Source: Taxillus chinensis (Eukaryota > Streptophyta > Magnoliopsida > Santalales > Loranthaceae). From it: DNA of 64,000 nucleotides. The number at the start of each line of letters is the position of its first letter. Position 1 is the stretch's first letter. The position numbers and the translations under genes were made by a program. Location: NCBI GenBank assembly GCA_023512835.1, contig CM042089.1:48475504-48539503 (forward strand), read 5' to 3'. Shown here in pieces: positions 1 to 9,407 of this stretch. Below the pieces are notes generated by a model that was not told the origin of the DNA, did not search any database, and worked only from the letters and a program-made list of their open reading frames with translations.

Positions 1-173
1 GTTGGAGTTCGAGGCCTTGAGGGGTATTTTTGGAATTTCACATATCGTAAATAATATTTATTTGAGGGATTTATTTTAAATATTTGTTGGGCTTAATGAA
101 TTGGGATGTTGAGCTTAAGAGATGGGTTAGAAAACCTTGGCCTTTGGGCTTAGAGATGCTAGGCTTTAGATTG

Positions 174-252
174 ATCAAAACTATGTCATTTTGATGTAGG
201 GATTCACTTAATCAAAACTACGTCATTTTGATTATGTGGGAAAATATATAAA
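174..252 (+). promoter_or_regulatory. LTR-1 core promoter: two ACGT palindromes plus TATA box
   Basis: Two near-palindromes of the form CAAAACTACGTCATTTTG lie at 174-195 and 211-232, joined by a spacer also seen in solo LTR C. ATATATAAA follows at about 244-252. An ACGT core is the binding core of plant bZIP factors; the role here is inferred from position upstream of the TATA box. Confidence 0.6.
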
Positions 253-719
253 GAAAAAGGGCTTGGAAATTAGGGGGTTTCTCATTCCAAAACCCTAGCA
301 GCCGTCACCCCTAGAGAGAGAGAGAGACACGGCCAGAGAGAGGGAGAGACGGCCAGAGAGACGGCCAGAGAGGTGAGGGAGACGATCCAGGGCCGACAAT
401 CTAAGGTTCCTGCTGATGATGGGAGACCGGAGGCGTCGAGGTAGCAAGGATACAACGATTTGTTGTATTCCCAAATTCTTGAGGTAGGAATTTCTTGATC
501 AACCCTTGAAACTCTCACAAAATTCTGGATTTTACCTGTCATGGATGTGATGATGAGTATATACCGATATATATATATATATATATAAGCGTGTGTTGGT
601 TTATTGTGAGATTTTCAATATAGATATCTGAGGGAGAATTGATTTTGATGGCTTGGGTTTGTTTGGATGGTTGGTTGGGCATGAGTGTAGAGGCTGGAAT
701 TGAAAATAGGCTTTATATC

Positions 720-1090
720 CTATGTTTAAAGCCTAATAATTTACAAACTAACCAGAATTGGAGGTGGGTTCTTTAGAGAAAAGTCTTTAGAATAACAAAA
801 CAAAGAAAACTGTGCAAAAACATGGTTACACGCCAATTTGCACACCATATCCCCAATTGGCGTGCAGGTCCAAATACCCTGAAAATTTACCCCGGACTTC
901 CTTGAGGTGTGTAGAATGTAGGGAGCCAAAAATACCCCTGCACGTCATATGGCCCATATGACGTGCACCCTTCATTTTGCTTCTTTTGGATGCCCCATTT
1001 AGCCAGAAGTCCCTTGTGTGAAAAATAGAGTGATTTGGGTAATAAGCATGAGTTGAATTTATCTTAAAATTTGCCAAAACAGCTCAAAAA
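720..1090 (-). repeat. Inverted Athila-type U3 block inside LTR-1
   Basis: Read on the minus strand, this stretch resembles the U3 of the Athila-like elements, closest to G: an ACGT hairpin followed by wording like that around 45040-45095. A perfect hairpin GCACGTCATATG / CATATGACGTGC with a 3-nt loop lies at 940-966. A second inverted repeat (ACGCCAATT / AATTGGCGT) lies at 830-863. The block is opposite in orientation to the host LTR. Exact ends are uncertain, and no clear target duplication was seen. Confidence 0.55.
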
Positions 1091-2219
1091 CACCTATGTT
1101 GGTAGAACTGTAAACTGTGAATGTTAGTGAATGCTGTTGCACAGTATGAGCTAAATGCACAGTAGATTTACATTGACATATCTGAGTTATGCTTGCTGAG
1201 TTGCATTGATATATTTGAGTTGTGCTCTCTGAGTTACTTTGTACTGAGTTGAGATGTATGCCTAAGTTGCATTACTGAGTTACACTTGCGTTTGAGCTGT
1301 GTTTACTGAGATGTACTTGAAATGTATTTCTTTGAGATCTTGTGTGAACTTGTATTTGAGAATGAGTACCCAAACACTTGTGGGTTGAGATGACTTATGG
1401 GCCAGGCACAACTACTGGACCTCCTTTTGAGATTTGGCCAGGACTGCGGTCCTGAGTCTCGGTGTAGCACTCACGACGGTGGGCTAAGTCTGCACCCATT
1501 CCTTAGGGTAGGTATGGCATCCGAGGAGGTGATGGCCATATCTGACTCGGGTGGACAATGTTGCATTGGTGACCATGAAACATTCGCCTGGATATGGTAT
1601 GTCATGTCGCCGTGGTGGCGGGGTGTCCTCTGCCCTCCAGTGTGGGTTCAGGTAAATGGCGTGTTACTAGGTGATGTGTGCTGCTTAGCTTTAGGCACTA
1701 CACGAGCACAAGCATACACTTGTCATGCATATTGTAGAGTGGGACGGGTCTGGGGAGACTTGAACCATACCGAGGTATGGTTTGCTCACCCCTCCTATAA
1801 ACTGTTCTTTTGCAGGGTCTAGCAGGCGGTAGGTGAAAGAGCTGTGGTGGTAGGCTACTGAGGCTGAAGAATTATTATTATTTTTATTGCTTTTGTGGAC
1901 CAATGTTTTATGGTTTGGATTGTTTATAAACTATATATATTGTGGTTTGATGGGAGTTTTTCCCAGTTGAGTTGTAATAAACTTGGAACTCTTCTTGAGG
2001 AGTAATAGATTGAGATATGTTTATTGTTTAATCTATGTTTGTGTGCATGGTTTGGGATCAGGAGCATGCCCCGTGGCATGTTAGCCTGGTTGTACAGGTT
2101 TGGGACTGCACCCGTGACATAAGTCCTTTGTAGGTGCTTGCACCAACCCCTTGACCCTTCGGGTGCGGGCATGGGCAGTTACTCCTCATTTCCAAGTGAG
2201 AGGAAATTGGGGCGTGACA

Positions 2220-3112
2220 TCCCCGTCATGGAGGAAAAATCCAAGCAATTTGCATCTTTCAAGGCCTAGACTTTCCTTTTGAACGCTATGTAGTTTTCAA
2301 TATCATGTCCTGCTCCACCGGCATGACACTCGCATCTGGTATCTAGTTTATACCAAGTCGGGGGAGGAGACCATATTTCTCCCAAGGGTGTAGGGAGTAC
2401 TAGCCTTGCTTCTAAAAGCTTGGGGTATAATTCAGCTTATATCATTGGAATTGGGTCAAACTCTTATGGTGGCCGACGAGGGGCCTGATTCGATCTTGCA
2501 TGGTGGGTCTGGGCCCTTGGTTGCCCCTATTCCTAGAATACAGGTCTAGGTGCTTCCGGAGCTGATGCCTTTGGTTACTCTTGGTATGGTGCTCTTGGTT
2601 AAAATGGGTTTGGTGCCATTGGATATGGAAATGGAACCCCTCTTTGTGGTAAATAGGGAGTGAATTGGGGAGCAGGAGCAGGTGCAACATAGGCAGCTAC
2701 TAGTGATCCTCTGTAGTACCCTGGTGCTTGGTAGAATGTCGGTGGTATTGTTGGGTGCGATTGATATACTAGGTTGGTTTCATTTTCTTACTTCTTTCCT
2801 GGTGCTTGAAACCTTTTTGATGCCTCAGCCATATCACCCTTTAGCTTTCCTCCTTTAATGCCACTTTCAACATGTTCACCAGATGTGACCAAGTCTGCAA
2901 AGCTATTAGAGACGTGGCTAATCAATTTCTCATAGTAGACTCCGTTTAGCGTGTTGATGAAAAGACTAGTGATTTCCCTTTTTGTAAGGGGAGGTTGGAC
3001 CTCCACAACCGTCTCTCTCCATCTTCGTGCATAATCTTTGAAGCTTTCATCGGATCCCTTTTCTAAGGACTGCAGGGTTAGTCGATCCAACGCCAGCTTG
3101 GTGACATGTTTG
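2220..3112 (-). pseudogene. gag: Ogre/Tat-type gag fragment
   Basis: On the minus strand, 3090-2788 reads a gag core with the phrase LEKGSDESFKDYARRWRE. The plus-strand gag at 63905-64000 encodes nearly the same phrase, so both belong to related Ogre/Tat-type Ty3/gypsy elements. Further 3' (about 2220-2450) a degraded zinc-knuckle-like phrase CECHAGGAGHDIEN can be read, with the usual last Cys replaced by Tyr. Several stops and frameshifts separate these pieces. The upstream gag portion is cut off by insertion of Copia A at 3113, and the downstream portion by LTR-1 at 2219. Gag would form the virus-like particle. This copy is dead. Confidence 0.8.
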
Positions 3113-4509
3113 TGTTGGTCCCTGGGAGCTTAGAGGGGTGTGAATAGGCTCTAATCGAAAACTCTTTTTCGTCTCTGGCACAACACTTGTCTGGTTAAAA
3201 GATAGAATCAGTGCGGAAGATAACCAGATAGTGGAAGTATTCTGTTTTATCATCAAAAGATAATTACAACAAAATATAGCAGATTAAAGATGATGAAGCT
3301 TTTTGATCTACTGAAAACTCTCTTATACTATGTTTACAATTACTCACACACTAGCCAATTTAATCTCTAAGAGCTCTTGTACATATACATACACTTATGA
3401 AAATATACAAGTCTTAATATATATAGTCATTTGTTAGAAAAACATTCTTTGAACATGATCTTCCGAGCACCGTGTAGCATTGAATTCTTCTCGGAAATGT
3501 TTCTACTTTAATTGCTACGGATGTGGAGCTTAAGATCTTAGGTCTTTAAACATTGAATTACTTTGCATGATCCCAAGTACAATTAAGGCTCTGTCCATAT
3601 CTCCGTGTGTTCCACGTGTAAGATGATTTAGATCTTCAACAAATCTGTCTTACATCGGGACATAGCGAGCTAATGACTTTAAATGCGAAGCTAATAAAGT
3701 GAAGCAGCATCTTCTTAGTCCGTTGTAAACTTCCTTACTCCGTGTTAGTGAATCTCGGATCCTCAGTGGTTGCTTACTCCATATCAGTTTGATACTGGAA
3801 TCATTATTCCGTGTCAGCACTTCCTTATTCCGTATGAACAAAAGGTTCAGAGAGTTTACTCCATATCAGCGCTACCTTATTCCGCTTGAGTTCCTTACTT
3901 CGCATAAGTTCCTTACTCCATATAAGTAAAACGTCAGGATGGCTTACTCCGTATCAGCGCATCCTTACTTCACTCGAATAAAAGGTTCGGATTCCTTACT
4001 CTGCATTTCTTTTCCTTACTCCGTGCGAACGAAGGACTCGGGTCCTTATTTCGCATAAGTGCTTCCTTACTCCGCATGAATAAAAGACTTGTATTCCTTA
4101 CTCCGTGTCTTCATGTCCTTAGTCTGTTTGAGTGGAAGATTTAGCTTTTTACTCCGCGATAGTTTTCTTTACTCCGTATGAGATGTAGACTAGGATTCTT
4201 ATTTCGCATCTGTTTAACTTAGTCCATTTAAGTGTAAGATGTAGATTCCTTAGTCCGTAACTTTAGGCATTTAGTCTGCATGAGTGATCCTTATTCCGTA
4301 TGAAGACTTAGTTATTTACCAAGTGTTTAACAACACTCATGCTGGTCCGGATCAGGATTATGTATCTTGTCCTTAGCTTTGCTCTCACGAGTGAAGGTCC
4401 AGATTAAAGTTATATCTTCTGCAACAACTGGGAATAAACATACAAGGTCTCAAATCAAATTACATAGGATTTTATCCACATCATTCAAATTCTAGGTTTG
4501 ATCCAACAA
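3113..4509 (-). repeat. 3' LTR of Copia A (1397 bp)
   Basis: Read on the minus strand the LTR begins TGTTGGATCAA and ends GGGACCAACA, a canonical TG...CA pair with the inverted terminus TGTTGG/CCAACA. Between about 3650 and 4290 it is packed with variants of CTTACTCCG (CGGAGTAAG on the coding strand). It is homologous to the LTRs of Copia B (6231-7499) and Copia H (60989-62416). Confidence 0.9.
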
Positions 4510-4520
4510 TCTCCCCCAAT
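4510..4520 (-). other. Polypurine tract of Copia A
   Basis: The minus strand reads TTGGGGGAGAT directly abutting the 3' LTR start TGTTGG. This is the expected position and composition of the plus-strand DNA primer. Confidence 0.85.
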
Positions 4521-4656
4521 ATGGATATGCCAAAACCCTTTGTAATCTGATCTGATAAGTGAAGCAAAAGGATAACATACAGAAATAAAGATAACTTCCA
4601 CATTCCATTCAATCAATAACATGAGTGTAATTCAGACTTGATACAAGAATTTTATA

Positions 4657-6230
4657 TTAAGGTACATAAGGCTTATTATACTTGAAGATCATTGTTGCTG
4701 CTTTCTCACGAAGCTCCATTGTCTGCTCTATCGTAAAGTTGAGCATACCATTCCAGTCTTCATCCACCTTCATGAAGGACTTAATGAAGTAGCAGACAAA
4801 AGCTCTGCAACTATCTCCATCGGGCTGTTGAAGAACATTCTTGTTGCTTTAGATCGCCGCTTTCAGCTTTTCAGTAGGAGCTAAAGGAGTTTGACTCATT
4901 TCTTCATAAAGCTCGGATTGCTTTACTACTTCTGTCAGTCGAAGTCGCAATGGTTCCAATTGATTCTTTTTTACTTTGTTTTTCACAACCTGATGAGAAT
5001 CAATTAGGAGCATTTGTTTTGACGGAATCAGAAAAACAATCAGCATGAAATGCAGAGTTTTGACCCGGTACGGAATGAGGACAGAGGTAAGATTTCTCCA
5101 AGGTTTGCTGTCCTCAACAGTTCTATCAATGAAGGTCCGGATGTGGGTTACGTTTGGAAGATAACCCTCTGACCAATATGGAAAGACGTCAGAAATGTGT
5201 CCGTCCTTGTATAGAGATGAAAACAGCCTTATCTCCATCTTAAGTGCCCGAGAAAAGTTGTCTATATCACTCGTAGTAAACAAGCCTTTCTCATAACGTA
5301 AGGTTTGTATATCTTGAGGTGAGAAGGGAGAGATATCCGTTAGACACCTTCGCTCGGCAGTAGAAGAGGCATACTGAGTCATTGCATTATAAACACTTCC
5401 ATCCACATCATGAGGATCAAGAGCCGCATATGATGGGAGGAAGGTGATAGCCTTAGATGGAGAAGTCGAAAGAGGAGTTGCACTTGAGGAGCTAGGTTGA
5501 GAGAAGCGGCTGTGTTTGGGCATAGGAACTCCCGGAGGAAGTGTAGATGCAGACCGCTTACTAACAGGAGCAGAGGAAGCTGCAGTAGGATTAGATGGTA
5601 CTTTCTCCCCCGTTTTGGCAGATTGCAGGGGAGTGGCAGGAGCACGAGCCATAGTGTGAGCCAAGTCTACAAAGGAGGTAGACAATGAATGCACAGACGA
5701 GGCTACAAGATCTATGTTCTGCTCGATGGAAGTGGAAGAGTCGGTTAGGGCAGAGAGGAGTTGGGCACCTAGAGCATCAAACTTAACGACGTTGACAGCA
5801 ATTTGGGTGCTCTGGGCTTGAGCATGGCAGTCCAGTTGTGCAGAGATCACAACATCGGAATGAACCATGCCAAAATAGGCACACCCAAGCACAAACTCCG
5901 GTGCTTTGGAGGACTCCCCTGCATGAAGAGGGGCAGGAGTGCGCCGGGCAGAGAAGTCGGTAGGAGGAAAGAGAGGTTGGTCATCAACAGCAACGAAGGG
6001 ATTAGCCGAAGCATCGGAGGCATCCGGGGCTGCAGATCCGCTTTGACCAGAAAGGTCAACAACGGGAATGGCGATAGTAGTAGAAGAGGGCTTGGCCTCA
6101 GCAGGAGAAGGAACCCGTGTGTCATGGGCCGGTCCGGAGGTAACGGCGAATGGTGCGTCAAGAAGGGAAGTCAGTGTAAGAAAGCCGTGATCCAAGTTCC
6201 AGACGATCATGTCTTCCGGGGTTTTGGTAT
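4657..6230 (-). pseudogene. Copia A ORF3, C-terminal part with Ulp1-like C48 protease domain
   Basis: This is the downstream part of the third ORF of Copia A; the N-terminal continuation is at 25487-25983, and the frame is continuous once the 5-bp duplication is counted once. It starts with a phrase like MIVWNLDHGF, then a Pro/Ser/Ala/Asp-rich stretch, then a helical segment (about 5640-5800), then the C-terminal domain. Visible protease landmarks are a 'TTSDIDNFSRAL' segment (the position of the Ulp1 'W-L-x-D' motif), an HF followed by a strand and LLIDSHQ (candidate His and Asp), and after an in-frame TAA (4849-4851) QQPDGDSCRAFVCYF (candidate Gln and Cys). The true end appears to be the stop at 4657-4659. 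Apart from the Copia B insertion, that single TAA is the only lesion seen. Ulp1/SENP enzymes process or remove SUMO; the substrate here is unknown. Confidence 0.75.
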
Positions 6231-7499
6231 TATTGGATCAAGCCCAGAATTTGGATAATGCTAATAAAGCCCTATGTAATTTGATTTGAGATCTTTTGAG
6301 TTTTGTCTTTAATCATTGCAGAAGATATGTTATTAATCCGGAGATACACTTGTAAGAGCAAAGCTAAGGATAGGATACATAATCCTGATCCGGACGAGAG
6401 TGAGTGTCGTCAAACACTTGGTAAATAACCAAGTCCCCCATACATACGGAGTAAGGAAGTACTGATGTGGAATAAGGACCCGAGTCTTTATTGGCACGGA
6501 GTAAGGAAACCAGATGCGGAGTAAGGAATCCGGACCACTCACTCATGCGGAGTAAGGATGTGCTAGTACGGAGTAAGCCATCCGATCCTTTAAGCTCGCA
6601 CGGAGTAAGAAACTTGTACGGAGTAAGGAACTTACATGCGGAGTAAGGATGTGCTAGTACGGAGTAAGCCATCCGATCCTTTAAACTCGCACGGAGTAAG
6701 AAACTCGTACGGAGTAAGGAACTTACACGCGGAGTAAAGAAGCGCTGATACGGAATAAGCACTCCAACCTTCTCATTCACACGGAGTAAGCAACCACTGA
6801 CACGGACTAAGGATTCCAGTACCAAATAGATACGGAGTAAGCAACCACTGACACGGAGTAAGGTTCCGAGCTTCATTAGCAACGGAGTAAGGAAAATTAC
6901 ACTGGACCAAGAAGATGCTACTTCAACTTACCGCATTTAAAGTTATCAGCTTGTGGTGTCCCGATGTAAGACAAACTCGTTGAGAACCTAAAGAATCTTA
7001 CACGTGGATCACTCGGATATGTGGACACAACTTTAATTATACTTGGGAACTCACAAAGGCACTTATACTCTTCAAACCCAAGATCTTGATCTCCACAAAC
7101 CACAGCAGTCAAGGCAGAGAGATTACCGAGGAATAGTTAGTGCTGAACGCATTCCGGAACTACAAGTTCCAAGGTTGTCTCTTAGGAATGTTTGTATAAA
7201 TATTCATACTTGTACATTTGAAAAGTGCGCGAGCGAGCCTGAATCAACCCTGTGTATGCACAAGAGTTCAAAGACATAATATAGGCTAGTGTGTGAATCC
7301 TTTTGTAAACAGAGTGTAAAAGAGTCTTGCTTCTATTTTGTTGTATTTATCTTTTGATAATAAAACAAAATACTTCCACTATCTGGTTATCTTCCGCAGT
7401 GATTTTATCACTTAACTAGATAAGAGTTGTGTCATAAGAGATTCAAAAGAGTTTCGATAAGAGCCTATTCACCCCCCTCTAGGCTCCAAGGGACCATCA
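6231..7499 (+). repeat. 5' LTR of Copia B (1269 bp)
   Basis: Begins at the GGTAT duplication and ends CCATCA immediately before the primer binding site. About 19 copies of ACGGAGTAAGG-like words occur between roughly 6430 and 6900, counted by eye. The 3' half (6991-7499) is matched by the truncated 3' LTR at 24938-25486. Confidence 0.93.
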
Positions 7500-7501
7500 A
7501 G

Positions 7502-7513
7502 TGGTATCAGAGC
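7502..7513 (+). other. Primer binding site, tRNA-iMet type
   Basis: TGGTATCAGAGC is complementary to the 3' end of plant initiator methionine tRNA and lies 2 nt after the LTR, the standard Copia arrangement. Confidence 0.93.
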
Positions 7514-7560
7514 ACGTTCTATTTGTTCTAAGTAGAGATCTCACTTTTTCACTCTCAGCA

Positions 7561-7583
7561 ATGGCCGAAGAAAGCAGTATGCT
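7561..7583 (+). pseudogene. gag: First codons of Copia B gag, cut by solo LTR C
   Basis: ATG at 7561 starts MAEESSML. The same start is readable on the minus strand in Copia H (ATG at 60927). The frame is broken at 7583 by insertion of a solo LTR and resumes at 9408-9412, the second copy of the duplicated ATGCT. Confidence 0.85.
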
Positions 7584-7705
7584 TGTAATGACCCGTGTGT
7601 AACCCGTGTGTAAGAAGTTAACCACAAATACCTTGGATGTTGGTGCACAAGTTTGAGGTAAGAGATGAGCCCAAGAGGGGACTTTTGGGAGGTGCATGTG
7701 ACAAG

Positions 7706-8130
7706 TGATAACGTACATTTATGCCCTAGGAAGATGTTATGCGTATACAGGCAGTTTTAAGCTGTTTTGGCTGATGTTGGAGCTCACTTTTGATAGGGTA
7801 GATGGCCTCAAACAATTGGCATGCAAGAACAAAAGTTTCTTAGAATGAGGTCCTCTATCTACCACAGAAATTTTAGGGCATTTGGAGCTGCACGTGAATT
7901 CACCCATTTCACGTGCAAGCATATTTTTACTTCTTAGACCTCTACAAGATGCAAGGAGGCTTGGGGTGAAGTTTGAGTGCATTTGGAGTTGCACGCCAAT
8001 TGGGGAATTGGCGTGTAGGCAGGTTTTTGCATAGTTGCCTTGGTTTTGTCATTCTAATCATCTTTTCCCAAAGGACCATGTTGGAATTGTGACTATTTTG
8101 GTGTGTATGGATGTGGGAAGGTCATAGCTT
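7706..8130 (+). repeat. Athila-type U3 module embedded in solo LTR C
   Basis: The block starts TGATAACGTACATTTATGCC, which matches the first bases of Athila-like LTRs D, F and G. It continues colinearly with LTR D: the GGCCTCAAACAATTGGC wording, then the hairpin TGCACGTGAA / TTCACGTGCA (7890-7918), identical to D's. It begins about 120 bp inside LTR C and has no CA end or target duplication of its own. That argues for recombination or template switching rather than simple insertion. Confidence 0.7.
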
Positions 8131-8135
8131 GTTCC

Positions 8136-8212
8136 ATCAAAACTACGTCGTTTTGATGCTGGGATTCACTTAATCAAAACTACGTCGTTTTGATGTTGTG
8201 TTGTCTATATAA
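8136..8212 (+). promoter_or_regulatory. Solo LTR C core promoter: double palindrome and TATA box
   Basis: Two copies of CAAAACTACGTCGTTTTG (within 8136-8157 and 8173-8194) are followed by TATATAA at about 8205-8212. This is the same double arrangement as in LTR-1 (174-232), here with perfect repeat units. Confidence 0.7.
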
Positions 8213-8784
8213 GGAGGAGAAGCCCCTCTGTTTTAGGTTTAGGGTTTGTTGCTCCACCAACCGTCGCAGAGAGAGAGGGAAGGAGAGCTTCTGGTGGCTG
8301 CCGGAGCGTTGCGTGGGTGGTCGGAGTCTTGCATGGAAGCGGGAATAGGAGAACATACAAGGTAAGGGGTTCTGTTCTTCTTAAATCCTCCTCTGTCCTA
8401 GGGTTCTAGGGCAGATTATAGAGTTATACTTGTTTATATATATATGCAATCCATATAGGTGTGATATCCTATATGGATGTTGGCCTTCAATGGCAGTTTT
8501 TGATGTATTCTGGTGTTGGATGGTGTGTATATTAAGTGTTCGATAAAATGCCTGTGTGGTTGGGTTTGTGGGTTTGTGAATGTATGCATGTTAAGCGTTT
8601 GGTAAAATACCTATGAGACTCTGCATGTCAAGTGTTTGATTTTATGCCTGATGGACTGTGCGAACTAAGTGTTTGGTATTATGCCTGTGAAAGTGTGTAT
8701 GCTACGTGTTTGGTTTAATGCCTGTGTGACCTTGTATGCTGTGCTTGTGGAACCCGGTGGCTGTGGAAGCCAGGGACTAGAACT

Positions 8785-8936
8785 GTTAGCCTGTGTGGCT
8801 AAGCCTATATGGTTGTGGATATGTTAGCCCGTGTGGCTAAGCCTGAGAGGCTGTGGATATGTTAGCCCATGTGGCTAAGCCTGAGTGGCTGTGGATATGT
8901 TAGCTTATATGGCTAAGCCTGTATGGCTGTGGATAG
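8785..8936 (+). repeat. 4 x 38 bp tandem repeat in solo LTR C
   Basis: Four adjacent 38-bp units start at 8785, 8823, 8861 and 8899, each beginning GTTAGC and containing GGCTAAGCCT. The units differ at a few positions. There are no spacers, so this is a simple tandem array, not CRISPR. Confidence 0.9.
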
Positions 8937-9407
8937 GTGTGTGCCATGTGAATGTGGAATACAACTTGTTTACATTTTATTGTCACTACACTGCACATGT
9001 ACACACTCATGTAGACGCTAGGAGCATGGGATGGGTTGGGGAGACATGATCCCTACTGAGCTATGGTTGCGCACCCCTCCCTCTATGTTGTGTTTTCTTT
9101 CAGGAACATACAGGCGTTAGGTGGGACCCTAAGGTGGAAGACCTTATTTACTTTACTGTCTACCATTTATGTTTTTTTTTTATGGGAATTGATGTAACCC
9201 CAGTGGGGATGGATTGAAAAGAGGATTTTGTTGTAATAAAGACTGGTTTGGATTGTGGATTGCTTTTATGAACTTTACTTTCTTGAATATGTTGTGGATG
9301 TTTAAAATGTTATATTCGGGGTTTGCACCCTAACCCCTTTGCCCTCCATGTGGGTACAAGGGAAGTCACGTACCGGTTTCCTCGGGTTGGAAATCCGGGG
9401 CGTGACA

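Larger units (their letters stand above)
1..2219 (+). repeat. Right-hand part of a Ty3/gypsy-type LTR (LTR-1)
   Basis: The stretch ends in GGGGCGTGACA at 2219, the same terminus as solo LTR C (7584-9407). The two also share the double ACGT palindrome and TATA box, so they are related families. The left end lies outside the window. It contains a TATA promoter near 244, a GA-rich leader with repeated GGCCAGAGAG units (about 310-375), an AT microsatellite (568-588), an inverted Athila-type block (about 720-1090) and a degenerate repeat of words like CTGAGTTGCATTGA (about 1140-1340). The short open frames here (for example 1397-1822) match no family I recognise and look fortuitous. Whether this is a solo LTR or part of a full element cannot be decided from the window. 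Confidence 0.75.
7584..9407 (+). mobile_element. Solo LTR C (gypsy-type, 1824 bp)
   Basis: Starts TGTAATGACC, ends GGGCGTGACA, and is flanked by perfect ATGCT duplications at 7579-7583 and 9408-9412. No internal region is present, so an intact element was reduced to one LTR by recombination between its two LTRs. Its termini match LTR-1 at the window start. It contains an embedded Athila-type U3 block (about 7706-8130), a double ACGT palindrome with TATA box, a set of about 45-bp repeats built on AAGTGTTTGGTAAAATGCCT (about 8530-8740) and a 4 x 38 bp tandem repeat. Confidence 0.95.

Noticed and set aside
1397..1822. 141-codon open frame in LTR-1
   Set aside because: It lies wholly in an LTR, has no recognisable domain and no equivalent in the related solo LTR C.
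8785..8936. Regular 38-bp repeats as a CRISPR-like array
   Set aside because: The units are contiguous with no spacers, lie in a plant solo LTR and are ordinary tandem duplication.
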